Source: Vreelandella jeotgali Hwa
GTDB lineage: Bacteria > Pseudomonadota > Gammaproteobacteria > Pseudomonadales > Halomonadaceae
Length of the DNA: 64,000 nucleotides
Assembly: GCF_000334215.1 (NCBI RefSeq)
Contig: NZ_AMQY01000023.1
Location: 310,001 to 374,000 of the forward strand
Direction of reading: 5' to 3'
In this document: positions 43,838-52,200 of the stretch, piece after piece
How positions within the stretch are numbered: the first letter of the stretch is position 1
Layout of the letters: each line of letters begins with the position of its first letter
Made by a program: the position numbers and the translations under genes
Notes under the pieces: model-generated
What the model was told of the DNA's origin: nothing
Seen by the model: the letters and a program-made list of their open reading frames with translations, nothing else
The model's database searches: none

Positions 43838-44611
43838 ATGTATTACCTGATTGCCAGTGCGCTGATCGCGCTCCCGCTGGCGCTGGCCGGCTGTAGCGAC
43901 AGCGACGACACCAACAATCCGACAACCGCCGAGCCGGCGACCGTGAGCGAGGCCGGCCAGGCCGTCTGGCCGCCCGACAACGGCGACGCGCCGGAAACGC
44001 TCGACACTCATCTCACCCGCACCAACTACATGGTGGTGCTGGACATGAGCGGCTCGATGTCCCGGGATAACTGCTCCGGGAGCTACCCCAACAAGGCCGT
44101 GGCCGCGCGTACCGCGCTGGGTGCCTGGCTCGACGGCGTTGGCCGGGAAGACAACCTGGGGCTGGTGGTGTTCGATAATCGCGGCGTCAACGTCACCGTG
44201 CCGCTGGGCCGCCACAACCGCGACCACTTCCGCCAGGCCGTTGACGAGGCCTACCCCAACGGCGGCACGCCGCTTTACGATGCCGTGGAGATGGCGCGCG
44301 GGCAGCTGGCCACCCAGGCCGAAGCCCAGCAGGGCTACGGCACCTACCGCCTGGTGGTGATTACCGACGGTCAGCACAGCGAAGGCCAGAACCCGACGCC
44401 ACAGATCAACGCGATTCTGGAAAACCCGGCCAACCCGGTGGAGATCCACACCATCGGCTTCTGCATCGAACGCTCGGCGCTCAACCAGCCCGGCCGTACG
44501 GCGTATCAGAGCGCCAAAAACCCTGAAGAGCTGGCCGACGGGCTGAACAGTGTGCTGGCCGAATCACAAAGCTTTGACCCGATCAAGGAGTTCCAGGCCG
44601 ATGACGACTGA
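43838..44611 (+). CDS. VWA-domain lipoprotein
   Basis: 257-aa lipoprotein. The lipobox LALAGC puts the modified Cys at residue 19. A low-complexity linker (residues 20-60) precedes a VWA domain with the MIDAS DMSGSMS (about residue 69), the conserved Thr in GGTPLYDAVEMA, and Asp in VVITDGQHSEG. All metal-site elements look intact, so it may bind a protein ligand through Mg2+ at the membrane surface. It overlaps the next gene by 11 bases. Confidence 0.9.
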   Translation: MYYLIASALIALPLALAGCSDSDDTNNPTTAEPATVSEAGQAVWPPDNGDAPETLDTHLTRTNYMVVLDMSGSMSRDNCSGSYPNKAVAARTALGAWLDGVGREDNLGLVVFDNRGVNVTVPLGRHNRDHFRQAVDEAYPNGGTPLYDAVEMARGQLATQAEAQQGYGTYRLVVITDGQHSEGQNPTPQINAILENPANPVEIHTIGFCIERSALNQPGRTAYQSAKNPEELADGLNSVLAESQSFDPIKEFQADDD

Positions 44612-45500
44612 TACCCATCGCCGCCTCAACGGCGGCTGTAAAACGGCGCTGGGCACCGGCCTGCTGGCGCTGGCGCTGACTGCCCCCACCGCCGGTGCCC
44701 GTTCGGCCGATCCTGACCTGACCATCGGCTGGACCGCCTGGGACGATGCCGAAGTGGTGTCCAAACTTGCCACCCTCATCCTCGGCCAGGGCATGGGCTA
44801 CGATGTCGAGCTCACCCTGGCGGATATCTCCGTGCAGTATCGCGGCGTCGCCGACGGCGATCTCGACGCCATGCTGATGTCCTGGCAGCCACTCACCCAT
44901 GAATCGTATCTGGAGCGCTACGGCGACCGCACGGTGGATCTGGGGCCGATTTACGAAGGCGCCAACCTAGGGCTGGTGGTGCCGGATTACATTCCCGAGT
45001 CCGAGGTTTCCGAGATTGGCGACCTGGCCAACCCCGACGTGCGCGACAAACTGGACGGCAGGATTCAGGGCATCGAGCCCAACGCCGGCATCATGTCGCT
45101 TACCAACAAGGCCATGACGGCGTATGACCTGGACTACGAACTGCTGACCGGCACCGGGCCGAAAATGACGCAGCAGATCGGCCAGGCCACCGAGGACGAC
45201 AGCTGGTTTGTGGCCACGGGCTGGCGCCCGCACTGGATGTTTGCCACCTATGGCCTGCGCTACCTGGATGATCCCGATAACGTCTACGGCGACGCCGAAT
45301 CCGTGCACGCCGTGGTACGCCAGGGGCTGGAAGACGACTACCCCGATGCCGTGGCATTCCTGCGCCGCATGCAGTTTTCCATCGACGAGCTGGAGTCGCT
45401 GATGGCCCGGGCGCGCGAAACCTCCAACCGCCAGGCCGCCTATGAGTGGATCGAAGCTCACCACGACACCATTGCCCGGTGGATGGGGCAGGCGCAATGA
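44601..45500 (+). CDS. Glycine betaine-type substrate-binding protein
   Basis: 299-aa periplasmic binding protein of the OpuAC family: signal peptide to about residue 32 (APTAGARS-AD), then IGWTAWDDAEVVSKLATLIL, DAMLMSWQPLTHESYLERYG, ATGWRPHWMFATYGLRYL. The aromatic residues for a quaternary-amine site are present. It is a paralogue of the protein at 27509. The start overlaps the VWA gene, and the stop overlaps the XpaC gene start. There is again no permease or ATPase gene, so it is probably a sensor part of the TelA cluster. Confidence 0.88.
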   Translation: MTTDTHRRLNGGCKTALGTGLLALALTAPTAGARSADPDLTIGWTAWDDAEVVSKLATLILGQGMGYDVELTLADISVQYRGVADGDLDAMLMSWQPLTHESYLERYGDRTVDLGPIYEGANLGLVVPDYIPESEVSEIGDLANPDVRDKLDGRIQGIEPNAGIMSLTNKAMTAYDLDYELLTGTGPKMTQQIGQATEDDSWFVATGWRPHWMFATYGLRYLDDPDNVYGDAESVHAVVRQGLEDDYPDAVAFLRRMQFSIDELESLMARARETSNRQAAYEWIEAHHDTIARWMGQAQ

Positions 45501-46147
45501 GCCAGGCACGCTCGGCTTTGGGTATCAGCGAGACCGCACGCTCGCTGCTGGCCGGCGCCGTGGCGTCGGCCACCTACCTGGCGGCGCTCCATGGGCTGAC
45601 CATGCCCGCCTGGCAGCCGGCGTACGCGCTGACGCTGGCGCTGGGCAGCTTTGTTGGCGTCAGCCTGCTGCTGCCGCGACGGGCATCGCTGACCGAACAG
45701 CTGTCGACCCTGAACGACGACTGGGATGGCGATGCCTCCGGCGCGGCCGACGTGATCGCTACCTGCCGGGCGCGTATCGAGCGCCTCAGAGCCGCCGGCG
45801 AGTCCCTCGATGGCACGCTGCGCGAACGCACCGACGGCGTGATCAGCGGGGCGGAGCGTATCGTTGATGGCTTTGTCGAGGACCCGCGCGACATCCGCCA
45901 CTCCGCCACCTTCGAGCGCTACCTGGGCGCTGCCGCCGATATCGCCGAAAAATGCGCCGGTCTCGACGACAAGACCGACAGCGACGCCGTCCAGGCGGTG
46001 CTGACCCGCAGCGACAACGCCCTGAGCGATATCGAAACGGCCTTCGGGCGCCAGTACGAGCGCAACCTGAGCAACGACATTCTGGACCTGGACGTCGACC
46101 TGGACGTCCTGACCCAAACCATCAAAAGCGAGGAACCACGCCCATGA
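45497..46147 (+). CDS. XpaC-like (halogen hydrolase family) membrane protein
   Basis: 216-aa protein with two close TM helices (about residues 15-33 and 42-60) and a helical cytoplasmic C-terminal region (LTEQLSTLNDDWDGDASGAA...LDLDVDLDVLTQTI). It matches the architecture of XpaC-type proteins that are encoded beside telA; the original enzymatic name is not a proven function. It overlaps the preceding and the next gene by four bases each, so it is tightly coupled to telA. Confidence 0.75.
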   Translation: MSQARSALGISETARSLLAGAVASATYLAALHGLTMPAWQPAYALTLALGSFVGVSLLLPRRASLTEQLSTLNDDWDGDASGAADVIATCRARIERLRAAGESLDGTLRERTDGVISGAERIVDGFVEDPRDIRHSATFERYLGAAADIAEKCAGLDDKTDSDAVQAVLTRSDNALSDIETAFGRQYERNLSNDILDLDVDLDVLTQTIKSEEPRP

Positions 46148-47286
46148 ACGCAACAACACAGAACGTGGAAGATCCCGCCGGCACCGTGCTCAAGGACGTC
46201 AGCGAAGCGGGCGCCGGGGTGCTGGCCGAATCCGGTGACGGCAAGCAGCTGGCCGACCTCCCCGACGCCGAGCGCCAGCAGGTAGAAACGCTGATGGCCG
46301 AGATCGAAGTGGGCAACAGCCAGTCGATCATCGGCTTTGGTGCCGCCGCCCAGCGCGAGGTGACTCAGGTATCGGAAAACATGCTCGAAGGCGTGCGCAA
46401 CAAGGACACCGGCAAGGCCGGCGAAGCACTCAACGACATGACCGCCGGACTCCGCGGGCTGGATACCCAGGAGCTCAAGGACGGCAAATCACCGGGCTGG
46501 TTCAAGCGACTGTTCGGCGCCGTGGCGCCCATCACCAAATTCATCCAGCAGTATGAAAGCGTCAAATCGCAGATCGAGTCCATCGTCCGCCAGCTGGAAG
46601 AGCACAAGCACGCGCTGCTCAAGGACGTCACCATGCTCGACCGGCTGTACAACACCACCCTGGACTACTTCCGCGATCTGGAGTTTTACATCGAGGCCGG
46701 CGAGCTGAAAATCGCTGATATCGACGCCCACGCGATTCCCGACGCCAGGGCTGAAGCCGAGCAAAGCGACGATGCCATCAAGGCCCAGCAGCTACGCGAC
46801 ATGCAGACCACGCGCGAAGACCTGGAGCGCCGGGTACACGACCTCAAGCTCACGCGGCAGGTCGTCATGCAGTCGCTGCCCTCCATCCGCATGACCCAGG
46901 AGCTGGACAAGAGCCTGGTCAACAAGATCCAGAGCGCCGTGATCAACACCGTGCCGCTGTGGAAAAACCAGCTCGCCCAGGCCATCACCGTCTACCGCAC
47001 CCGGGAAGCCGCCTCGACGCTTAAAGACGTCTCCGACCTCAACAACGAGATGCTCGAAGCCAACGCCGAAAACCTCCAGAACGCCAACGCCGAAGTCCGC
47101 CAGGAAGTCGAACGCGGCGTCTTTGCCATTGAATCCATCGAAAAGGCCAACCAGAGCCTGATCGACACCATCAACGAATCCATCGACATCGCCGAACAGG
47201 GCCGCAGCAAACGCAGCGAAGCCGAAGGCCGCCTGACCGAATGCGAAAACCAGCTCAAGCAAACCCTCCGGCAGGCAGCGGAGTAA
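46144..47286 (+). CDS. telA: TelA family toxic-anion-resistance protein
   Basis: 380-aa soluble helical protein of the TelA/KlaA family. Seen: the N-terminal helical region, SPGWFKRLFGAVAPITKFIQQY (about 118-140), the central coiled coil VESIVRQLEEHKHALLKDVTMLDRLYN, and the well-conserved RMTQELDKSLVNKIQSAVINTVPLWKNQL (about 250-280). The C-terminal part is rich in Glu, Asn and Ala. TelA-XpaC pairs are linked to tellurite and to cell-envelope stress. It is the last gene of the cluster and is followed by a strong terminator. Confidence 0.93.
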   Translation: MNATTQNVEDPAGTVLKDVSEAGAGVLAESGDGKQLADLPDAERQQVETLMAEIEVGNSQSIIGFGAAAQREVTQVSENMLEGVRNKDTGKAGEALNDMTAGLRGLDTQELKDGKSPGWFKRLFGAVAPITKFIQQYESVKSQIESIVRQLEEHKHALLKDVTMLDRLYNTTLDYFRDLEFYIEAGELKIADIDAHAIPDARAEAEQSDDAIKAQQLRDMQTTREDLERRVHDLKLTRQVVMQSLPSIRMTQELDKSLVNKIQSAVINTVPLWKNQLAQAITVYRTREAASTLKDVSDLNNEMLEANAENLQNANAEVRQEVERGVFAIESIEKANQSLIDTINESIDIAEQGRSKRSEAEGRLTECENQLKQTLRQAAE

Positions 47287-47342
47287 GACCCGGTTGCCGG
47301 CGGCGGGCACCAGGCCATGCCGGTACAGCACCTGTAACGCTC

Positions 47343-47385
47343 AAAAAAGGCCGGGGCAACTTACGTTACCTCGGCCTTTTTTTAT
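47343..47385. terminator. Bidirectional terminator after telA
   Basis: AAAAAAGGCCG...CGGCCTTTTTTT; a GC-rich stem flanked by A and T runs. It serves telA on the plus strand and the membrane coiled-coil gene on the minus strand. Confidence 0.85.
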
Positions 47386-48595
47386 TCTTCTATTTTTCGC
47401 AGACTGGCATATTCATCCTTCACCCATTTTCTGGGATCAACACCCCATATATATTTAAACCCCTTCAGGAACAGCATCAGGAAAACCAACGGCATAATCA
47501 GCGTCTTGAACATAAAGGCTGCCATCAGCCTCAAGAGCGATGGAATAATATCATCCAGGGTGCTGGTAACACGCTCCCATTTTGCCATATCCCGAAATTC
47601 GGATATCTTATTCTTCATCCCTGTTATCCACCCCTCATCTACATTCTTGCCTGCCAAAACATCATTGGTGTTCTCAATATCATTTTTTATTTCCTGACTC
47701 CTTTCTTCCAGATCGCCTATTTTTCTTTAAAACCATCAATTTTCGCCTGTGCCAGGTCCAGGTTTTCTTTTGCTTCATTATATTCATCCTTGCGCGAAAA
47801 AACGTTGAGCTTTTGTATCGTACCCATTTCGTCTTTCATGCTATCCACCCGGCTTCGGATCGGCTGAATCGCTTCTTTTGATGCCTCCAGCGATTGCTGG
47901 TTGTCTACTATATCCTCTTTTACCTGCATACGCTTTTCGGTGAGGTCATCGCGCATCTCGATCAACCCCTGCCTTTTATCCTCGCTCAGCTCATTATCTG
48001 ACGCTGTTTCCTCGGATAATTCATCAGAAGCTGCCTTAACCTCTTCCATATGAGGTGTGATGGCCTTGTCCACAAAAGCCTGATCCACTACCCCATTCAT
48101 CATTATGACCATGATCAGCAAAAAACGAATCAAGGCAAAAAAAGCAAAAAGGCGGAAAACAAAAAATGAATATGCGCCATCCTTGAAATAAATAGAGGCG
48201 ACAAAAACAGCGCCCAAAACAGTCAGAATAACCTTGAAGAAAATAGTAGAAACCGCTTCCACTATTATTTTCTGGATTACCAGGGATGAGATAGCAACTT
48301 TCATTGCTGAGCTATAATCTTCCACCAGATCACTGATGGGCTCCAGGATCTTAAAGGGATGAACATCAAACCCAATGCCCAAGGATGCACTTATGTTAAC
48401 GGATGATGCCAGTGAAACCGCTGCATTAAAAACTCGCGCGGTTCCATAAGCCGCAAATGCTTGCAGCGTTGAAGCGTCAACATACTCCCTGGAGAGTAAA
48501 TCTATGATACCTGTCCACGACAAAAGTACAACAAAAGCTGCAGCAACGGAAATCGCCAGCCTTCTTTTGTGGCTCATCTCCTTGAGGTCCATCAT
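47382..48595 (-). pseudogene. AT-rich membrane/coiled-coil protein, split by a frameshift
   Basis: No family recognised. The ATG at 48595 (MMDLKEM) has GGAG upstream. The protein has TM1 at residues 10-32, a hydrophobic middle (95-170, three or so helices) and a long coiled coil (180-292: ELSEDKRQGLIEMRDDLTEK). It stops at 47717, just after GFKEK. The reading frame continues after one missing A in a run of five (47720-47724) as IGDLEERSQEIKNDIENTND and ends at 47382 after another TM helix. The repaired length is about 404 aa. GC content is much lower than the flanks, a sign of transfer. Confidence 0.65.
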
Positions 48596-48923
48596 ACCCT
48601 TTTCTCCATTGATACATTGCCATCATTTTTTTCTCTTTCGAAATGCTTGAAGCATCTCTTTGTCAGCTTGAAAAAATATGAGTAAAGAAGCAAGTGATAT
48701 CATACCAATAAAATGCGACAATTAGTGTCGCATTATGCTGTCAGATATTGAGTCTCATTCGATTGCCCAGCTTATCAATCCGCGGTTTTATAAGGGGTAG
48801 CATGGGTATCCGTTGCAGCGGAGACACTTCACGTTACAGCCCATGCCAAGCCAGGGTCGTCGTCTTTTACGCTTCGCGCTAGAGTGAGCACACGTCTACC
48901 TACCGGCCCAACAAGGTGCTTGC
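48596..48923. other. Divergent spacer before the WYL gene
   Basis: 328 bp, AT-rich in its first half. It holds the promoters of the membrane coiled-coil gene and the WYL regulator and the palindrome at 48714. No gene is seen. Confidence 0.5.
48714..48732. promoter_or_regulatory. WYL-type palindrome, copy 3 (WYL promoter)
   Basis: TGCGACA-attag-TGTCGCA, a perfect inverted repeat with a five-base spacer, extended by flanking A/T to a 9-bp stem. It lies about 190 bp before the WYL regulator start. This is the best of the three copies. Confidence 0.8.
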
Positions 48924-49943
48924 ATGTCTGAACTGCGCGACACGCTTTTTCGCTATTTGACCCTGCTGCAGCTGATTCCACGCTATCCCGGGCGTATTGC
49001 CACGCCAGTATTAAAGGAGAAGCTTGCCGAGCGTGGTTTTCGGATTGACACCCGCTCGCTGCAGCGCGACCTGCGCGATCGCCTTTCGGTGCATTTTCCG
49101 CTGATCTGCGATGATAGCAGCCGGCCTTATCGCTGGTATTTTGACCGCGATTTTCACTGCAATCTGCCGGCGCTTGACGTACCCAGCGCGCTGACGCTGG
49201 TGTTGGCGGAAGAGTATCTGAAGGGGTTGCTGCCGCCGGTGGTGATCGACCAGCTGGCACCGCAATTCCGCGATGCCCGGGGGCTACTGGATGATCTCGC
49301 GCAGAACGGGCTGAGCCGCTGGGCGCGCAAAGTCCGCGCGATCCCCAACGGCAAGGCACTGCTGCCGGCACCGCTGAGCGAGGCGACCTGGCAGACGGTG
49401 TCCGAGGCGCTGCTGGCGCAAGAGGCTATCCGTGTAACGTACCTGTCGCGCAGTGCGGAGAAGCACAGACGTTATACGCTGCATCCGCAGGGGCTGGTCA
49501 GTCGCCATAGCGTGACCTACCTACTGGCAACGGTGAACGATTACAACGACATTCGTCAGTTTGCCATGCACCGCATTGTGGACGTTGAGGGCAGCGATGC
49601 CCCTTGGCGGGAGACCGTCGGATTTGACCTGGATGATTATATTGCTCGGGGTGCCTTTGGCTATCTGCAAAGCCGCGAGCCGGTTCATCTGGTGGCCAAC
49701 ATCTCGCCACAGACCGCCTGGCTGCTCAGCGAGACGCCGCTTTCCCGGCGGCAAACGCTGACGGCGCTCCCTGACAGCGACTGGCAGAGGCTGGAAGCCG
49801 ACATCCCCGACGACCAGCAAACGCTGTGGTGGTTGATGGGCATGGGCGCCAACGTCGACGTACAGGCGCCGGCAAGCTGGCGCCGCGAAATTTACGCCGC
49901 TGCCAGCACTATTGTGGCGCGCGGGCAAGCACCGGACGGTTAG
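48924..49943 (+). CDS. WYL-domain transcriptional regulator
   Basis: 339-aa regulator. The N-terminal winged helix (residues 1-80: LFRYLTLLQLIPRYPGRIAT, RGFRIDTRSLQRDLRDRL) is of the YafY/DeoR-like type. The WYL domain (about 150-215) contains QEAIRVTYLSRSAEKHRRYTLHPQGLVSRHSVTYLLATV, and a WCX-like C-terminus follows. Such proteins (BrxR, CapW and relatives) are repressors of phage-defence genes and may sense nucleic acid. AAGGTG precedes the ATG. Its end overlaps the end of the ligase gene on the other strand by four bases. It probably binds the TGCGACA palindrome. Confidence 0.9.
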   Translation: MSELRDTLFRYLTLLQLIPRYPGRIATPVLKEKLAERGFRIDTRSLQRDLRDRLSVHFPLICDDSSRPYRWYFDRDFHCNLPALDVPSALTLVLAEEYLKGLLPPVVIDQLAPQFRDARGLLDDLAQNGLSRWARKVRAIPNGKALLPAPLSEATWQTVSEALLAQEAIRVTYLSRSAEKHRRYTLHPQGLVSRHSVTYLLATVNDYNDIRQFAMHRIVDVEGSDAPWRETVGFDLDDYIARGAFGYLQSREPVHLVANISPQTAWLLSETPLSRRQTLTALPDSDWQRLEADIPDDQQTLWWLMGMGANVDVQAPASWRREIYAAASTIVARGQAPDG

Positions 49944-51280
49944 CTTGGGTCGTCCGGCGAGGCGGGCGCGAACGCTGGCCAGTCGGTATCCTTGCCCATG
50001 GCATTGACGGGTAACGCCGTGCCGAACGTCAATGCCGCCGGGGTTTGTGCCGCGCTGAGATGCTGGCGGCACCACTGCCAAAGCGACGCTTCCAGTGCCG
50101 AGCGATCGTTTTGCGCGTCGGACGCCGGCACGATAAATGCCTTGAGCCTGTCACCTTCGCGCGGGTGCATCAGCCGCACTTTGGCCTGAGCGACTTCCGC
50201 CAGGGCTTCCAGCTGCTCGGCAATGGCGGCGGGATAGACGTTGGTCCCGGCAACCGAGACGGCCTTGTCGTGACGACCGCCCGGATAAAACGTCCGCTCA
50301 CTGACCCAGTCAAGACTGTCGGGCGCTTCCACGGTGTCGGTCGAATCGTCGGCTGGCCTCAGCGCCTCGGGGTGCTGACCGCGCTGCCAGCGAGGAAACA
50401 GGGTAAAAGGCGCGTCGTGATGATCGCGCCAGCCGATACCCGAGGTATCGCTTGACCCGTAAATCTCGATCAACCCCGCTATACCGCTCTGCTCGATGCG
50501 CCGAGCCGTTGCCGACGGCAGCGGCCCCGTGGAGGACAGCGCCACGCAGCCATCAGGCAAATTGACGCCGGCCTCGACCCAACGCTGCCAGAACCACGGG
50601 AATCCCACTACCACGTCACCGTGCTGAAGGCGGCCACTCTGGGCTCTCATCATCGCAGCGCTGCCGGACAGCGTTGGCACCTGGCAGAGCTGCGGCAACA
50701 GCACGCCGAACAAAAAGCCGTAAATATGATGCGAAGGCACGCAGGTGACCACACGCTGCACCGCTCCGCCCGTGCGCGTCTGACCCAGCCTGGCCTGACA
50801 CAGATCGGCCACAAACCGGACTTCCTCGTATAGCGCTGACCATTCATGCCGGTGGATGACCGGCTGCCCGGTGCTTCCCGAGCTGGCAAAGGCCAGGGCC
50901 CGCGCGCCTTCCTGCCGCGACCCGGCAATCACCTCAACCCAGTCACCCAGCGTCCGCGCGCGCAGCAGGTAATCTTCCAGACCGCTATCGGGCACCTGGA
51001 AAAACCGGCTAATCGTCATGGATAGCTGCAGCGTTTCCAGCGAGTCAATATCCAGGCACACCCCGTCCATCGATGGACGGACAGCGGCAGCTGCATTGTC
51101 GGATACATTGTGGCCGCCCGACCGTAAGCGCGTATCAGGCCGCCAGGAGTCGGACGCCAGATCCTGCGGGTCGCAACCGCGCATCTGCGCCAGCTCGGCG
51201 CTTACCAGCGAGACCATGCAACGGAAAAGCGCTCCATGATCCAGCGGATCATGGAGCGTGCAGGAGTGGAAGTGAGTCAT
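49940..51280 (-). CDS. p-Coumarate (PYP chromophore) CoA ligase-like enzyme
   Basis: 446-aa AMP-forming acyl-CoA synthetase, probably the ligase that activates p-coumaric acid for attachment to photoactive yellow protein. Seen: the phosphate-binding loop FASSGSTGQPVIHRHEW, adenine-site IEIYGSSDTSGIGWR, the hinge-like FYPGGRHDKAVSVAG, and the catalytic Lys region in LPVNAMGKDTDW. At about 450 aa it is shorter than typical 4CL (about 550), as known PYP ligases are. Its ATG shares a base with the PYP stop codon, so the two are coupled. No tyrosine ammonia lyase gene is near. Confidence 0.85.
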   Translation of the reverse strand: MTHFHSCTLHDPLDHGALFRCMVSLVSAELAQMRGCDPQDLASDSWRPDTRLRSGGHNVSDNAAAAVRPSMDGVCLDIDSLETLQLSMTISRFFQVPDSGLEDYLLRARTLGDWVEVIAGSRQEGARALAFASSGSTGQPVIHRHEWSALYEEVRFVADLCQARLGQTRTGGAVQRVVTCVPSHHIYGFLFGVLLPQLCQVPTLSGSAAMMRAQSGRLQHGDVVVGFPWFWQRWVEAGVNLPDGCVALSSTGPLPSATARRIEQSGIAGLIEIYGSSDTSGIGWRDHHDAPFTLFPRWQRGQHPEALRPADDSTDTVEAPDSLDWVSERTFYPGGRHDKAVSVAGTNVYPAAIAEQLEALAEVAQAKVRLMHPREGDRLKAFIVPASDAQNDRSALEASLWQWCRQHLSAAQTPAALTFGTALPVNAMGKDTDWPAFAPASPDDPS

Positions 51281-51657
51281 TACAAACGCTTGACGAAGAT
51301 CCAGTAGGTATCGCCGGAGATGGCTTTCTTCATGTGGACGCGCACTTTGGTAGGGGTCATGCGGTAATCGAAGACGTATTCAAACATCGTGCTCAGGTTG
51401 TCCTGACGCACCCCTTCCTCGAAGCGACCCCGGAACTCCGGGCGATCCGTACAGGGAGCCACTTCGCGGAAGAAGTTTTTGCCGATCACGTCGCTGGAAG
51501 CGCGGCCGGTGATATCACTTTCGGCAGCGTTATAACGCAGGATCTTGCCCTGGGCATCCACCTCGATGGCACCGAAGGCCAAATCATCGAGCTGGTTTTC
51601 CGACATGCTGGACAGCGTGTTTTCAACGTCGTCCGAACCGAATTTTACCATTTCCAT
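51280..51657 (-). CDS. pyp: Photoactive yellow protein
   Basis: 125-aa PAS-fold blue-light receptor, the same length as the Halorhodospira halophila protein and very similar throughout. All key residues are present: Tyr42, Glu46, Thr50 and Arg52 around the chromophore, and Cys69 (in VAPCTD) for the thioester to p-coumaric acid. The core [11 protein letters not shown] and the end [16 protein letters not shown] are typical. AAAGG lies seven bases before the ATG. It is the first gene of a two-gene operon with its chromophore ligase. Confidence 0.96.
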   Translation of the reverse strand: MEMVKFGSDDVENTLSSMSENQLDDLAFGAIEVDAQGKILRYNAAESDITGRASSDVIGKNFFREVAPCTDRPEFRGRFEEGVRQDNLSTMFEYVFDYRMTPTKVRVHMKKAISGDTYWIFVKRL

Positions 51658-51700
51658 ATCTTGTACCTTTTATTGGACATGCGTTGTACAAAATGACGGA

Positions 51701-52018
51701 TCAATGCGCGCGATGCAACCCCCGCCAACGTTTGGTGGCTATCCGGCACAACGCCCGGCCTTCTACGCACGCATGCAGCAGATTCAGACCTGGCGAGAAA
51801 CCGGTAGTTGTCAAGAAACCACGCCTTGCATGAATAGGTGCTAAATCGTGGATTGGAAAAATACCGGGTTGCAGGTTATAACTTTTACGTACTCCGGTAT
51901 CGACACCGGGAGATACGCCAGTAACGACAGAATACAAAATCTCACTTCCGGATACTCGAATAGCAAATTGTTGTTGTTTATCGCCATGATTGATAAAATC
52001 AACTGCTAATATTTTCAT
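51701..52018 (-). CDS. Doubtful small ORF upstream of pyp
   Basis: 105-aa open frame, MKILAVDFINHGDKQQQFAI..., in an AT-richer spacer. The first half looks protein-like (LYSVVTGVSPGVDTG), but the second half is Arg/His/Cys-rich and less so. No family is recognised, and the ribosome site is poor (GGA only three bases from ATG). It may be a remnant with a random tail. The surrounding 543-bp gap (51658-52200) otherwise holds only the pyp and srfA promoter regions. Confidence 0.3.
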   Translation of the reverse strand: MKILAVDFINHGDKQQQFAIRVSGSEILYSVVTGVSPGVDTGVRKSYNLQPGIFPIHDLAPIHARRGFLTTTGFSPGLNLLHACVEGRALCRIATKRWRGLHRAH

Positions 52019-52200
52019 AATTCCAAACAGTTTTGTAACGCCGCCTCCATTGGCTTTTTCCGGTTTGCCGATTCAGGGAAGATCGTTTTGCAAGGACACC
52101 CCAATACTTCGCCGGGGCAATCATTACCCGTGCTTCAGGCTCTGCATGCCCAAATGCCGACTCCCCTCTGCCGCACCTCCGGTATGTGCGGGGAGCTTTC

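Noticed and set aside
43448-44449. 333-codon minus-strand frame opposite the SBP-OmpA and VWA genes
   Set aside because: Both plus-strand genes have signal peptides and conserved motifs; the minus frame has none.
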